This document shows, piece after piece, positions 1 to 9,025 of a DNA stretch of 64,000 bases; the stretch's first letter is position 1, and each line of letters opens with the position of its first letter. The DNA is from Phaeodactylibacter luteus. GTDB lineage: Bacteria > Bacteroidota > Bacteroidia > Chitinophagales > Saprospiraceae. The translations under genes and the position numbers were made by a program. Location: NCBI RefSeq assembly GCF_007993045.1, contig NZ_VOOR01000004.1, positions 124,001 through 188,000 on the forward strand. Reading direction: 5' to 3'. The notes beneath the pieces are model-generated. The model was not told the origin of the DNA, ran no database searches, and saw only the letters and a program-made list of their open reading frames with translations.

Positions 1-1981
<1,981 letters not shown>

Positions 1982-1982
1982 G

Positions 1983-1999
1983 TATTGACAAAATCAATA
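1983..1999. promoter_or_regulatory. Palindrome between katG and oxyR, possible OxyR operator
   Basis: TATTGA at 1983-1988 and TCAATA at 1994-1999 form a perfect 6-bp inverted repeat around a 5-bp spacer. It overlaps the expected transcription start of oxyR, a position where a LysR-type protein could repress its own gene. The site does not match the E. coli OxyR consensus, so assignment as an operator is inference from position and symmetry only. Confidence 0.35.
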
Positions 2000-2006
2000 C
2001 AACTAT

Positions 2007-2948
2007 ATGAACCTGCAACAACTGGGGTATATCGTAGCGGTAGACCGGCACAAAAGTTTCAGCAAAGCCGCTGAGGCCTGCCACGTTACGCAGGCTACGC
2101 TGAGCACTATGGTGCGCAAGCTCGAAGAGGAGCTGGAAGTGGTACTGTTTGACCGGAAGACGGTGCCCGTCATCACAACGGAGTGCGGGCAAGATATCAT
2201 CCGGGAAGCGGAGGAAGTGCTCCGGCACAGCCGAAAGCTGAGGGAAGTAGCAAAGGAAGTGAGGGGGAAAATAGAAGGAGCGCTCAGCCTGGGCATCATC
2301 CCTACCGTTGCCGCCAACCTATTGCACCGGGTATTGCCGCTCCTGCTGGAGCGCTACCCGGGCTTAAAGCTGAACGTGCAGGAGGTCACCACAGACAGCA
2401 TCATCGAGCGGCTGAAAAAAGGGGAGCTTGATGTGGGCATTGCCTCCACCCCCCTTAGCCCGGCCGCACAGTTGGAAGAAGAGATACTCTATTATGAAAA
2501 GCTGATGGTCTACGGGGATACCGAAGAGGGCGCGACCAGGTTTTTGAAGCCGGCTGACATAGCCAACGAGCAGGTGTGGCTCTTGGAGCAAGGGAATTGC
2601 CTGACCGATCAGGTGGTGAACATCTGCGCGCTCCACTCCCGCCCAATGAGCACCAACCTTTCGTTCAGCCCCAACTCTTTCGATAGCCTGCTGAACATCG
2701 TAGACCGGTTCCGGGGGCTTACCATCGTACCGGAGCTCTATGCGATGGACCTTCCGCCCGACCGTGCAAGCCGGATCAAGGACTTTACCCCGCCCTACCC
2801 GGTAAGGGAAATCAGCTTGGTGTACCACCGGCCTTATGCTAAGATGCGGCTGATCTCGGCCATATCGGGGCTCATCAAAGAAGTGGTGCAGCCCCTTTTG
2901 CAGACCAGCAAAATGAAGAACAGCGAGATGCAGATCGCGAGGCTTTGA
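2007..2948 (+). CDS. oxyR: Hydrogen peroxide-sensing LysR-type regulator OxyR
   Basis: LysR-family transcription factor of 313 residues. An N-terminal winged helix-turn-helix lies at about 1-60 (FSKAAEACHVTQATLSTMVRK) and a periplasmic-binding-like regulatory domain at about 90-300. The segment GNCLTDQVVNIC carries Cys198 and Cys207, matching the peroxide-sensing Cys199 and Cys208 of E. coli OxyR in place and spacing. In that family, oxidation forms a disulfide that switches the protein to an activator. It is divergent from katG and preceded by a good promoter, so it most likely controls katG and possibly itself. Length is normal for the family and no defects are seen. Confidence 0.93.
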   Translation: MNLQQLGYIVAVDRHKSFSKAAEACHVTQATLSTMVRKLEEELEVVLFDRKTVPVITTECGQDIIREAEEVLRHSRKLREVAKEVRGKIEGALSLGIIPTVAANLLHRVLPLLLERYPGLKLNVQEVTTDSIIERLKKGELDVGIASTPLSPAAQLEEEILYYEKLMVYGDTEEGATRFLKPADIANEQVWLLEQGNCLTDQVVNICALHSRPMSTNLSFSPNSFDSLLNIVDRFRGLTIVPELYAMDLPPDRASRIKDFTPPYPVREISLVYHRPYAKMRLISAISGLIKEVVQPLLQTSKMKNSEMQIARL

Positions 2949-3220
2949 GCAGGGAAGGGCGAGGGTATGGGGGCGCAGTGGGTTTACAATGCCGCTTCAT
3001 CAATGATCTGTTTTGTCTGTTTCAGGCTGTTTCAACTCCATTTTCTTACGATATTTAGGGTACCATACTGCGCAGCTGAATCGGGGCCGGGAAAAGCATA
3101 AGCCCTGCCCTAGAGATCCTTCCATACAGGCCTGCGGTGCTATACTGGCACAACAGGCGGGCATAAACTCTTGATCATCAAAACAGAGCTACTCCAAACA
3201 AGCACTAAAACCACATACCG

Positions 3221-3814
3221 ATGAAAATTCATATCGCCAGCCTTTTAAAAGCGGTGGGCTTAGGATGCTGCCTGCTATGGGCGCTTCAGGGCCTTGCGCA
3301 GGGCAGCAGCGAGCCGGCAGACGGCACACAGTACGGCGTAAAAGCCGGGGCCAACTTTGCAGAGCTCTGGGGGGATGATGCCCTGCCGGAGAGCGACCGT
3401 AAGGTGGGGTACTCTTTCGGGGCCTATGCATCCTTCAAGCTTTCTAAAGCAGTCAAGTTGCAGCCGGAGGTGATCTGGTCGCTACAAGGGGAAGGCTCGA
3501 AGGAGAGCGGCAGGTACAAGATCTCTTATATCAATATCCCGGTGATGCTCAAGTGGGTGGAAGGCCGCTTTTATTCAGAGCTGGGCCCTCAGCTCGGGCT
3601 GCTGACCGTAAGCACGGCCAAATCGGTGCCGGAAGCCCTTCAGCTGGAGGGTTTTGAGACCTTCGACTTCTCTTTGAATGCGGGTATAGGGTACGAGGTG
3701 GCGGAAGGCTGGAGCATAGGGGCGAGGTATTGTCAGGGGCTCACCAATATCGTAACAGGCCGCGACTTGAGGAACAGCGTCATTTACCTGGGGCTGTCCT
3801 ACCGCATTTTTTAG
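3221..3814 (+). CDS. Small outer-membrane beta-barrel protein (PorT/OMP_b-brl_2 type)
   Basis: 197-residue protein with a signal peptide at about 1-27 (hydrophobic run ending LQGLAQG). It is followed by alternating aromatic/polar strands and ends in the aromatic residue Phe (GLSYRIF), as expected for an outer-membrane barrel. The segment YGVKAGANFAELWGDD resembles the opening strand of the PF13568 porin-like family common in Bacteroidota. Such proteins form 8-10 stranded barrels; the ligand or role is not known. A MITE-A copy starts about 15-20 bp after the stop codon. The gene appears to be a single transcription unit. Confidence 0.75.
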   Translation: MKIHIASLLKAVGLGCCLLWALQGLAQGSSEPADGTQYGVKAGANFAELWGDDALPESDRKVGYSFGAYASFKLSKAVKLQPEVIWSLQGEGSKESGRYKISYINIPVMLKWVEGRFYSELGPQLGLLTVSTAKSVPEALQLEGFETFDFSLNAGIGYEVAEGWSIGARYCQGLTNIVTGRDLRNSVIYLGLSYRIF

Positions 3815-3829
3815 CGCTGTTTGCGCGCA

Positions 3830-3978
3830 CCGCTTGCCGGGCGCCCAACTTGGCATTGGCCTAGCGATGCGCAGGGGTGTAAGCCCGATAGGGCCGAGCG
3901 GACAGCGAGCCCCGAAGCGTAGCGACCGCCGCCGGAAGGGCGGGGGTAGGCCCCAAAACGGCCTCCTGCCTTGTGCCC
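3830..3978 (-). mobile_element. MITE-A copy 1 (degenerate ends)
   Basis: Reverse-orientation copy of the MITE-A family, with the core GGCATTGGCCTAGCG and the complement of the GGGGCTCGC segment. The right end matches the family terminus at about 17 of 24 positions. The left end is eroded, and no target duplication is visible. It fills the gap between the barrel gene and the amine oxidase gene. Confidence 0.7.
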
Positions 3979-3993
3979 TCACAAGAAACCTAA

Positions 3994-5211
3994 ATGCAGA
4001 TGAAAAGGAAAGAATTTATTGAGAAGAGCCTGCTGATGGGCATAGGGCTGCCCTTGTTGTCGGCGGGCACGCTGCTCCAATCGTGCAGCAGTAGCCGTTC
4101 TTTTTTCCCAAGGGCACAGCCTGATTTTGCTGGGAAGGTAGTTGTCGTGGGGGCAGGCGCAGCGGGAATGGCAGCGGGGCATTATTTAAAACAGTATGGT
4201 ATCGGCTTCGAGATCGTCGAGGCCGCTCCGGTTTACGGCGGCAGGCTGAAGAAAGCCGCCGGGTTTGCTGATTTCCCGATAGACCTCGGCGCAGAGTGGA
4301 TACACGTAGACCCGGAGGTGCTGTCCGAAATAGCCGGGCAGCCCATAGCTGGGCCGGCCTTTGAAACCATAGTGTACGACCCGCAGGACATTCAGTCTTG
4401 GCAACATGGCGAGCTGAAAGCCCACCCCCTCATCAGCCGGTTGTACAGCGAATGGAAGTTTAAGCGCTCCACTTGGTTCGACTTTTTCGAGCAGTGCATC
4501 CTCCCCGGCATTGCCGGCAACATCAGGCTCAGTCAGCCGGTGTCAGCGATCAACTACGGAGCGGATGGGGCCACGCTGCACACCCAAACGGGGGAGCAGT
4601 ACGAAGCTGACAAAGTGCTGATAACGGTGCCCATCCGTATACTTCAGCAAGGGCATATCCGCTTCAGCCCTGCGCTGCCGAGCCGTAAGGTGGAAGCCAT
4701 CAACAAGGTGTTTGTCGGCGATGGGGTCAAAATATTCATTCAGTTCAAAGAAAAGTTTTACCCGGACATCCTGGTCTTTCGCAATGTCTTCAAAGCGTTG
4801 GCCAGGGAGGACAAGTTCGTTTACGACGCGGCCTTCAAGAAGGGGTCGGGCCAACACATTTTAGGGCTTTTCGCCATTAATGAGGAAGCCCGCGCGTATA
4901 CACAGCTGCAGACAGAGGAGGAGGCGGTACAAAAACTGCTGGCTGAGCTGGACGAAGCCTTTGAGGGGCAGGCTACGGCCAATTACGTCAACCACATTGT
5001 TCAGAACTGGTCGGAAGAGCCCTACATACAAGGGGCTTATTCTTATTCCTACGACGGCGGCCAGAAACGCATTGTCAATGCCATTTCGGAGCCCGTGCAG
5101 GATAGGCTCTACTTTGCAGGCGAAGCCCTTTCGGGCCGCCACCATTCTACAGTGCACGGTGCTTGTGCTTCGGGCTATGCAGCGGCGGCGGCCATGATAG
5201 GGATAGGATAG
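3994..5211 (+). CDS. FAD-dependent amine oxidase family protein, probable lipoprotein
   Basis: 405-residue flavoprotein of the monoamine oxidase/phytoene dehydrogenase fold. The dinucleotide-binding motif GKVVVVGAGAAGMAAGHYL is at about 48-66. It is followed by the family segment YGGRLKK and by LGAEWIHV, typical of amine oxidases. The C-terminal FAD segment RLYFAGEALSGRHHSTVHGA is at about 370-390. The N-terminus has a basic stretch, a hydrophobic run and the lipobox-like LQSC near residue 30, which suggests an exported lipoprotein carrying its cofactor; a Tat-like route is possible but the twin arginine is not perfect. The start could also be the ATG at 4000. The amine substrate cannot be told from sequence. 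It ends 20 bp from the convergent barrel gene. Confidence 0.85.
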   Translation: MQMKRKEFIEKSLLMGIGLPLLSAGTLLQSCSSSRSFFPRAQPDFAGKVVVVGAGAAGMAAGHYLKQYGIGFEIVEAAPVYGGRLKKAAGFADFPIDLGAEWIHVDPEVLSEIAGQPIAGPAFETIVYDPQDIQSWQHGELKAHPLISRLYSEWKFKRSTWFDFFEQCILPGIAGNIRLSQPVSAINYGADGATLHTQTGEQYEADKVLITVPIRILQQGHIRFSPALPSRKVEAINKVFVGDGVKIFIQFKEKFYPDILVFRNVFKALAREDKFVYDAAFKKGSGQHILGLFAINEEARAYTQLQTEEEAVQKLLAELDEAFEGQATANYVNHIVQNWSEEPYIQGAYSYSYDGGQKRIVNAISEPVQDRLYFAGEALSGRHHSTVHGACASGYAAAAAMIGIG

Positions 5212-5231
5212 GCCAAAAACCCAGCCAACGC

Positions 5232-5882
5232 CTAAAATTTTATGCCGAAGTACAAATTGGGCTCAAAAAGGAAATAGTCTCTCCACTTGTCATCTATGGC
5301 TTTGAACGCCTGAGGGGTGCCCGTATCGAACATCCAATGCTGGCAATGTACCTGTGGCTCTATGAAAAACCGTTTTTGCTTCCCGAAAGCGAAGTGGTAG
5401 CCCAAGTGGTAGGAGTTGTAGAGCTTAAAGCCATCCCCTACTTTCTCGCCCTCTGCATCCAGGTAAGTCTTGAACTGAGGCAGCACCTCGACCGTAGCGA
5501 AAAGCCCTTTCCAGAGCATGCGCTGATAAGTGATGCCTACACCAGATTCCCGCACATGGCCGGGGTAGAACTCGCTTTCGGATTCGATTTTGTCCAGCAG
5601 CCCGTCCCACCAGACAATACCCATTGGCTGGAACAGCCGCCAGGTAGCCAGTTTGAGCCCGATGATGTTCTTGTCGTCCAGGCTGCGTTTGATGTGGAGC
5701 TCAATGTGCTGTGTATGGGTGCGGTCGTCCCATGATTTTGTTGCCAGCTGTGGCAGGGTGATCACGGGCAGGCTCACCCGGTACTTGTGCGCCACGGTCG
5801 CAGCGCGGCCTGTTTGCAAACCTGCCTGAGCAGATGCACTGAAGGCGCAGCAGGCCAAAATAAGGATCAGTACGTTTTTCAT
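5232..5882 (-). CDS. Predicted outer-membrane barrel protein, unknown function
   Basis: 216-residue protein with a signal peptide at about 1-18 (MKNVLILILACCAFSASAQA). The rest is rich in alternating hydrophobic residues and aromatic girdles (RLFQPMGIVWWDGLL, YNSYHLGYHFAFG) and ends in Phe, consistent with an outer-membrane beta-barrel. No named family was recognised. It is convergent with the amine oxidase gene with no room for an independent terminator. Its upstream side borders the repeat-rich region. Reality of the gene is supported by the leader and the terminal aromatic signature; the function is unknown. Confidence 0.65.
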   Translation of the reverse strand: MKNVLILILACCAFSASAQAGLQTGRAATVAHKYRVSLPVITLPQLATKSWDDRTHTQHIELHIKRSLDDKNIIGLKLATWRLFQPMGIVWWDGLLDKIESESEFYPGHVRESGVGITYQRMLWKGLFATVEVLPQFKTYLDAEGEKVGDGFKLYNSYHLGYHFAFGKQKRFFIEPQVHCQHWMFDTGTPQAFKAIDDKWRDYFLFEPNLYFGIKF

Positions 5883-5961
5883 CTTTGTAAGTGTTGGATG
5901 TAAAAATTTTGGTTGTTTTCAAATCAGGCATCAGTCAGCATGGCAGCCTCTTGAGCTCATG

Positions 5962-6149
5962 CTGCACAAGCCAGCCTGTCTGCTTTTGGGCCTGCCGCAA
6001 GGAGGGGGCTTGGACCAGAGGGGGCCTGCCCCTGCCCAACGGGCAGGTGCCGCTATGCTGCGGGGCTCGCTGCCCGCTCGGCCCTGCGGGCTTGCACCCC
6101 TTCGCAGCGCTAGGCCGGTGCCAAGCTGAATGCTGAAAGGCTTACGCCC
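5962..6149 (+). mobile_element. MITE-A copy 2
   Basis: Forward copy with a diverged left end (GCACAAGCCAG) and right end AGGCTTACGCCC against the family end TGGTTTACGCCC. The core GTGCCGCTATGCTGCGGGG and the GCAGCGCTAGGCC segment are intact. No target duplication is seen. Its left flank CTCATGCTGCAC is the same 12 bases that precede copy 5 at 7910-7921. Confidence 0.75.
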
Positions 6150-6420
6150 TACTGATGACGCTACAAAGATGCAAGGGCAGGCAGGGGCAATCGTCCTGAA
6201 ATGAAATAGTGGACGTTTTGGGGGCTTACTGCGGTCGCCGGGAGCGGTGATGGCCAGAAGGCGCTCCTGCCCGCTCAAGCAATTGCGAAGGGGAAACTGT
6301 CGAGGGAAGAAAAGACGGTTGGGGTGAGATTCAGGACTTTTGCCCTTTCGCACGCTCTTATGAACGTGCGGAAGTTATGCCGTTCCTGCGGAACTCAATG
6401 AATAAGCCATCCCAGAGCCA

Positions 6421-6850
6421 AGTCCCAGAGGGACGAAATTCTTTCCGGCAATTGCCAGATTGTTGGAAGGAGACTTGTCTTTAGGATAAGCATCAGTCCC
6501 GGAGGGACGGCAAACCACTCCGGCGATCGTTGTTAGCTTGTTGGAAGGGGACTCATTATTTGATTAAGCATCAGTCAGGCGCAAACCAGATTGTCGTTTT
6601 ATTGGGGGGCCTGCCCCTGCCCGATGGCAGGTGCCGCTATGCTACGGGGCTCGCTCTTCGCTCGGCCTTATCAGGCCTGCCGCCCCTTCGCAGCGCTAGG
6701 CCAATGTCAGGCTAGAGCCCCAAAAGCATAAATGCCTGCGATACTCTGGTTCACGCCCCATCAGTCCCGGAGGGACGAGAATTCCTTCCGGCAATCGTCA
6801 GATTGTGGAAAGGCCATAAGCGCTGTAAACAGTCCTGTAAGGACGGCAGT
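6421..6850 (+). repeat. REP-like tandem array of AGTCCCGGAGGGAC units
   Basis: Three full units and one partial unit begin at 6421, 6495, 6573/6763 and 6831, each with the small palindrome GTCCC-N2-GGGAC followed by a TTCCGGCAAT-like and a GATTGTTGGAAGG-like segment. Units are 68-78 bp and diverged. MITE-A copy 3 is inserted in the third unit. Units are too long, too diverged and have no leader or cas genes, so this is not a CRISPR array. Confidence 0.6.
6577..6758 (+). mobile_element. MITE-A copy 3, complete, 8-bp target duplication
   Basis: 182-bp short-form element with left end (A)GGCGCAAACCAG and right end CTGGTTCACGCCC. It is flanked by the perfect 8-bp direct repeat CATCAGTC at 6569-6576 and 6759-6766. 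The insertion is recent enough to be read directly, because the disrupted REP-like unit can be rejoined across the element. Confidence 0.9.
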
Positions 6851-6874
6851 TTTGTATAGTCCAACAACTTAAGA

Positions 6875-6905
6875 TTTCACTCCGCATCTACTGCGTGGTG
6901 TGAAA
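6875..6905. repeat. Hairpin-forming palindrome
   Basis: TTTCAC and GTGAAA arms, with internal CCGCA/TGCGTGG pairing around TCTAC, form a 31-nt imperfect hairpin. No gene ends next to it, so it is more likely a REP-type repeat than a terminator. Confidence 0.4.
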
Positions 6906-7223
6906 TTATGGCGCAGCTATTTTCCCGGCCCGCAAGGCGAAAAACGCAGGCGATGCCTACACGAAACGTGGGGAAAGGGGCCCTACGGTGAGGTCGGCGA
7001 GGCTTTTCAACGCAGCGAGCGGAAAAAGAGCAAGTCAAAATGCATTAATCTCGCCTTGGAGAACTATATCAAATTGAGAATGGCTCACCCTTCAGGGCAC
7101 CAATTTGCTGAACAACCGCTCTGTACTGAGCAGCCAAGTCACCCCTTTTTCATTTAGGGAGTATGAGGTTTTCCAGTTTACGAGAGTGTTGTTGGTGGGG
7201 GTGGTACGGAGGTTGTGATGAGG

Positions 7224-7335
7224 GGGCTCAAATCAGATTGCCGTTTTTTGGGGCCTGCCCATGCCCAACGGCAGGAGCCGCTATGCTGCGGGGCTCACTT
7301 TTCGCTCGGCCCTATCGGGCTTGGAGCTTGTTTGG
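7224..7335 (+). mobile_element. MITE-A copy 4, right end missing
   Basis: The left end GGGCTCAAATCAGATTG and the core GCCGCTATGCTGCGGGGCTC are present. The element breaks off after the CGGCCCTATCGGGCTT hairpin, and the following sequence is AT-rich and unrelated. The 40 bp to its left resemble 12121-12155 (TGTTGTTGGTGGG followed by TGTGATGAG). Confidence 0.75.
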
Positions 7336-7683
7336 AGGGCTTAAAAAAACTTCAAAAAAATGATGTGAAAACGGCAGAGTGCAAAATTTTTGCACAAACG
7401 GGGCTTATATTTGTAGGGTAACGGCAGTTAAGAAGGTGGTTCTATATTAATCAAGAGGCCGTTCAGATTCTGTCACTGGTTTGGTTGAAAATAAAAAAGC
7501 CTTGAATCCGGTACGGGGCCTTCATACGATTTCTGTAACAAAGCAATTCCTGTTGATTATTATTCCCACTGTACGTATGCAGTAGGTGGGTACAAATTTA
7601 CGATATGATAAAAAGGGCGATGCCGAAAACCCTGCCTAAAAAGGCAAAATAGAGTAGGTTCACTTTCTTTAACACGGTTCTTT

Positions 7684-7902
7684 ATGAAAAACATCTTTTT
7701 CCTTCTAGTCTTTGTTTTCATGGGTAGCATAGCTATTCAAGCAAACGAAAATTCAGCCTCCGCAATCAATTCACAAGACACAACGACGCTTGTTGGCCCT
7801 CAGTCATGGATAGTACAGGGAGGGAAAGCGTTCTACTTTGATGATGGCGCAAACTGCGTTTACCATGTAGAAGCTGATTTTGCGTGGGGACCTGACTGTT
7901 AG
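7684..7902 (+). CDS. Small secreted peptide precursor (72 aa), unknown
   Basis: 72-residue product with a strong signal peptide (MKNIFFLLVFVFMGSIAIQA). The mature part is about 50 residues, mildly acidic, with exactly two cysteines, one of them the last residue (WGPDC). No family is recognised. Base composition is AT-rich like the next two genes and unlike the genome around. Originally it lay close upstream of the GLPGLI gene; MITE-A copy 5 now separates them. The arrangement small peptide, GLPGLI protein, TonB receptor suggests a peptide that is exported or handled by the other two, but that is inference. A weak TATATTTG box is at 7406-7413, far upstream. Confidence 0.6.
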   Translation: MKNIFFLLVFVFMGSIAIQANENSASAINSQDTTTLVGPQSWIVQGGKAFYFDDGANCVYHVEADFAWGPDC

Positions 7903-7921
7903 TTTCGACCTCATGCTGCAC

Positions 7922-8128
7922 GGGCGCAAACCAGATTGTCGTTTTTTTGATGGGGCCTGCCCCCTCCTCAAGGATAGGGGCCTGCCCCTGCCAACGGGCA
8001 GGTGCCGCTATGCTACGGGGCTCGCTGTCCGCTCGGCCCTGTCGGGCTTAAACCCCTTCGCAGCGCTAGGCCAATGCCAGCCGAAAGCCCGGAAAGCGTA
8101 AACGCCTGCGACAATTTGGTTCACGCCC
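7922..8128 (+). mobile_element. MITE-A copy 5, complete long form, 8-bp target duplication
   Basis: 207-bp element with ends GGGCGCAAACCAG and TGGTTCACGCCC. It is flanked by the perfect direct repeat TGCTGCAC at 7914-7921 and 8129-8136. It carries the long-form extra segment (GCCCCCTCC and AAGGATAGGGG) before the core. It begins 20 bp after the stop of the small-peptide gene. There is no coding capacity of its own. Confidence 0.93.
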
Positions 8129-8187
8129 TGCTGCACGATTTAATTGGGAAGAGATTAAAATCTCTTTTCAAAATTTAATGAATTATT

Positions 8188-8964
8188 ATGAAACACATGA
8201 TTATTTTTTTTGTTTTTTTGATTGTTCTGCTAAATAGTACGACCATCTTGAGTCAAGATGCTATAAGCATAGTATATCAGGGTCGACAAGAGTTATCTAA
8301 AGCTGGTCAAGACATCATGAATGCTCAAGGATTTCCTTTGCCGAAAATGGTATCCTCTTATACGCTAACAATAAGGGGTGGATTTTCTGATTACATATTG
8401 GATTCGCTAATGTTCCAAAATACTAATGAAAACTTCAAAAAATATCTAATATGGGATAGAATACATAAGGTTTACAACGAGAATAAGTATAGTTATCAGA
8501 AAGGAGTATTTATCGATGGCAGATGTTACGAAAGTAATATTAATTACGTACACGAATTAGACATCGATAAGACTCAAAAGAAACGCATATTAGGATTAGA
8601 TTGCTATTTTGCAGAATATGATGTAGATGGACATCATTATGAAGTTTGGTTTACAGAGGATTTGCCATATACTGATGGGCCTTTTATACTAAATGAATTC
8701 AATAATGTTAATCTGCCGCTATTGCCTGGTGTTGTCCTTGAACTCCAAGAGTCTCCAGATGGTTCGTTTTTTAAAGCAACGGATATAATTGTAGGTGAGA
8801 ATCGTAATTTACTAAATTATTCAGTTAATTGTAAAGATGTTTTACCGATACGTAAATACGATAGGTTAAGTTACCGAAATTTATTGGAGAATCATGCTGT
8901 GAAATTAACAGGTAGCAATATTGTGGTTGGAAAGTGGTATCCATCTGTGAATAATAACCCTTGA
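8188..8964 (+). CDS. GLPGLI family protein
   Basis: 258-residue exported protein with a signal peptide at about 1-22 (MKHMIIFFVFLIVLLNSTTI). The family core appears as KKRILGLDCYFAEYDVDGHHYEVWFTEDLP and then NVNLPLLPGVVLELQES, the variant of the GLPGLI motif that names this Bacteroidota family (TIGR01200). Family members are periplasmic or surface proteins of unclear role, often coded beside TonB-dependent receptors, as here. GC is about one third, far below the surrounding chromosome, in line with horizontal acquisition together with its neighbours. It is 61 bp from the receptor gene and probably shares its transcript. Confidence 0.85.
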   Translation: MKHMIIFFVFLIVLLNSTTILSQDAISIVYQGRQELSKAGQDIMNAQGFPLPKMVSSYTLTIRGGFSDYILDSLMFQNTNENFKKYLIWDRIHKVYNENKYSYQKGVFIDGRCYESNINYVHELDIDKTQKKRILGLDCYFAEYDVDGHHYEVWFTEDLPYTDGPFILNEFNNVNLPLLPGVVLELQESPDGSFFKATDIIVGENRNLLNYSVNCKDVLPIRKYDRLSYRNLLENHAVKLTGSNIVVGKWYPSVNNNP

Positions 8965-9025
8965 CATGCATGAAATTTTAGCACATGTGCATCATCGTTA
9001 GATCAGATAAAAAGTGACATTATAA

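Larger units (their letters stand above)
5883..7683. other. Gene-free, repeat-rich stretch
   Basis: About 1.8 kb without a convincing gene. It holds three MITE-A copies (5962-6149, 6577-6758, 7224-7335), a tandem array of degenerate 68-78 bp units headed by AGTCCCGGAGGGAC (6421-6850) and a 31-bp hairpin at 6875-6905. Short open frames here read through the repeats and share peptides only because the repeats recur. It looks like an insertion hot spot next to the AT-rich island. Confidence 0.7.

Noticed and set aside
6421-6850. CRISPR array
   Set aside because: Repeat units are long, diverged and few, with no uniform spacers and no cas genes.
7880-8101. Recurring small open frames with PLPTGRCRYATGLA-like peptides
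   Set aside because: They are translations of MITE-A itself in changing frames; starts, stops and frame are not conserved between copies.
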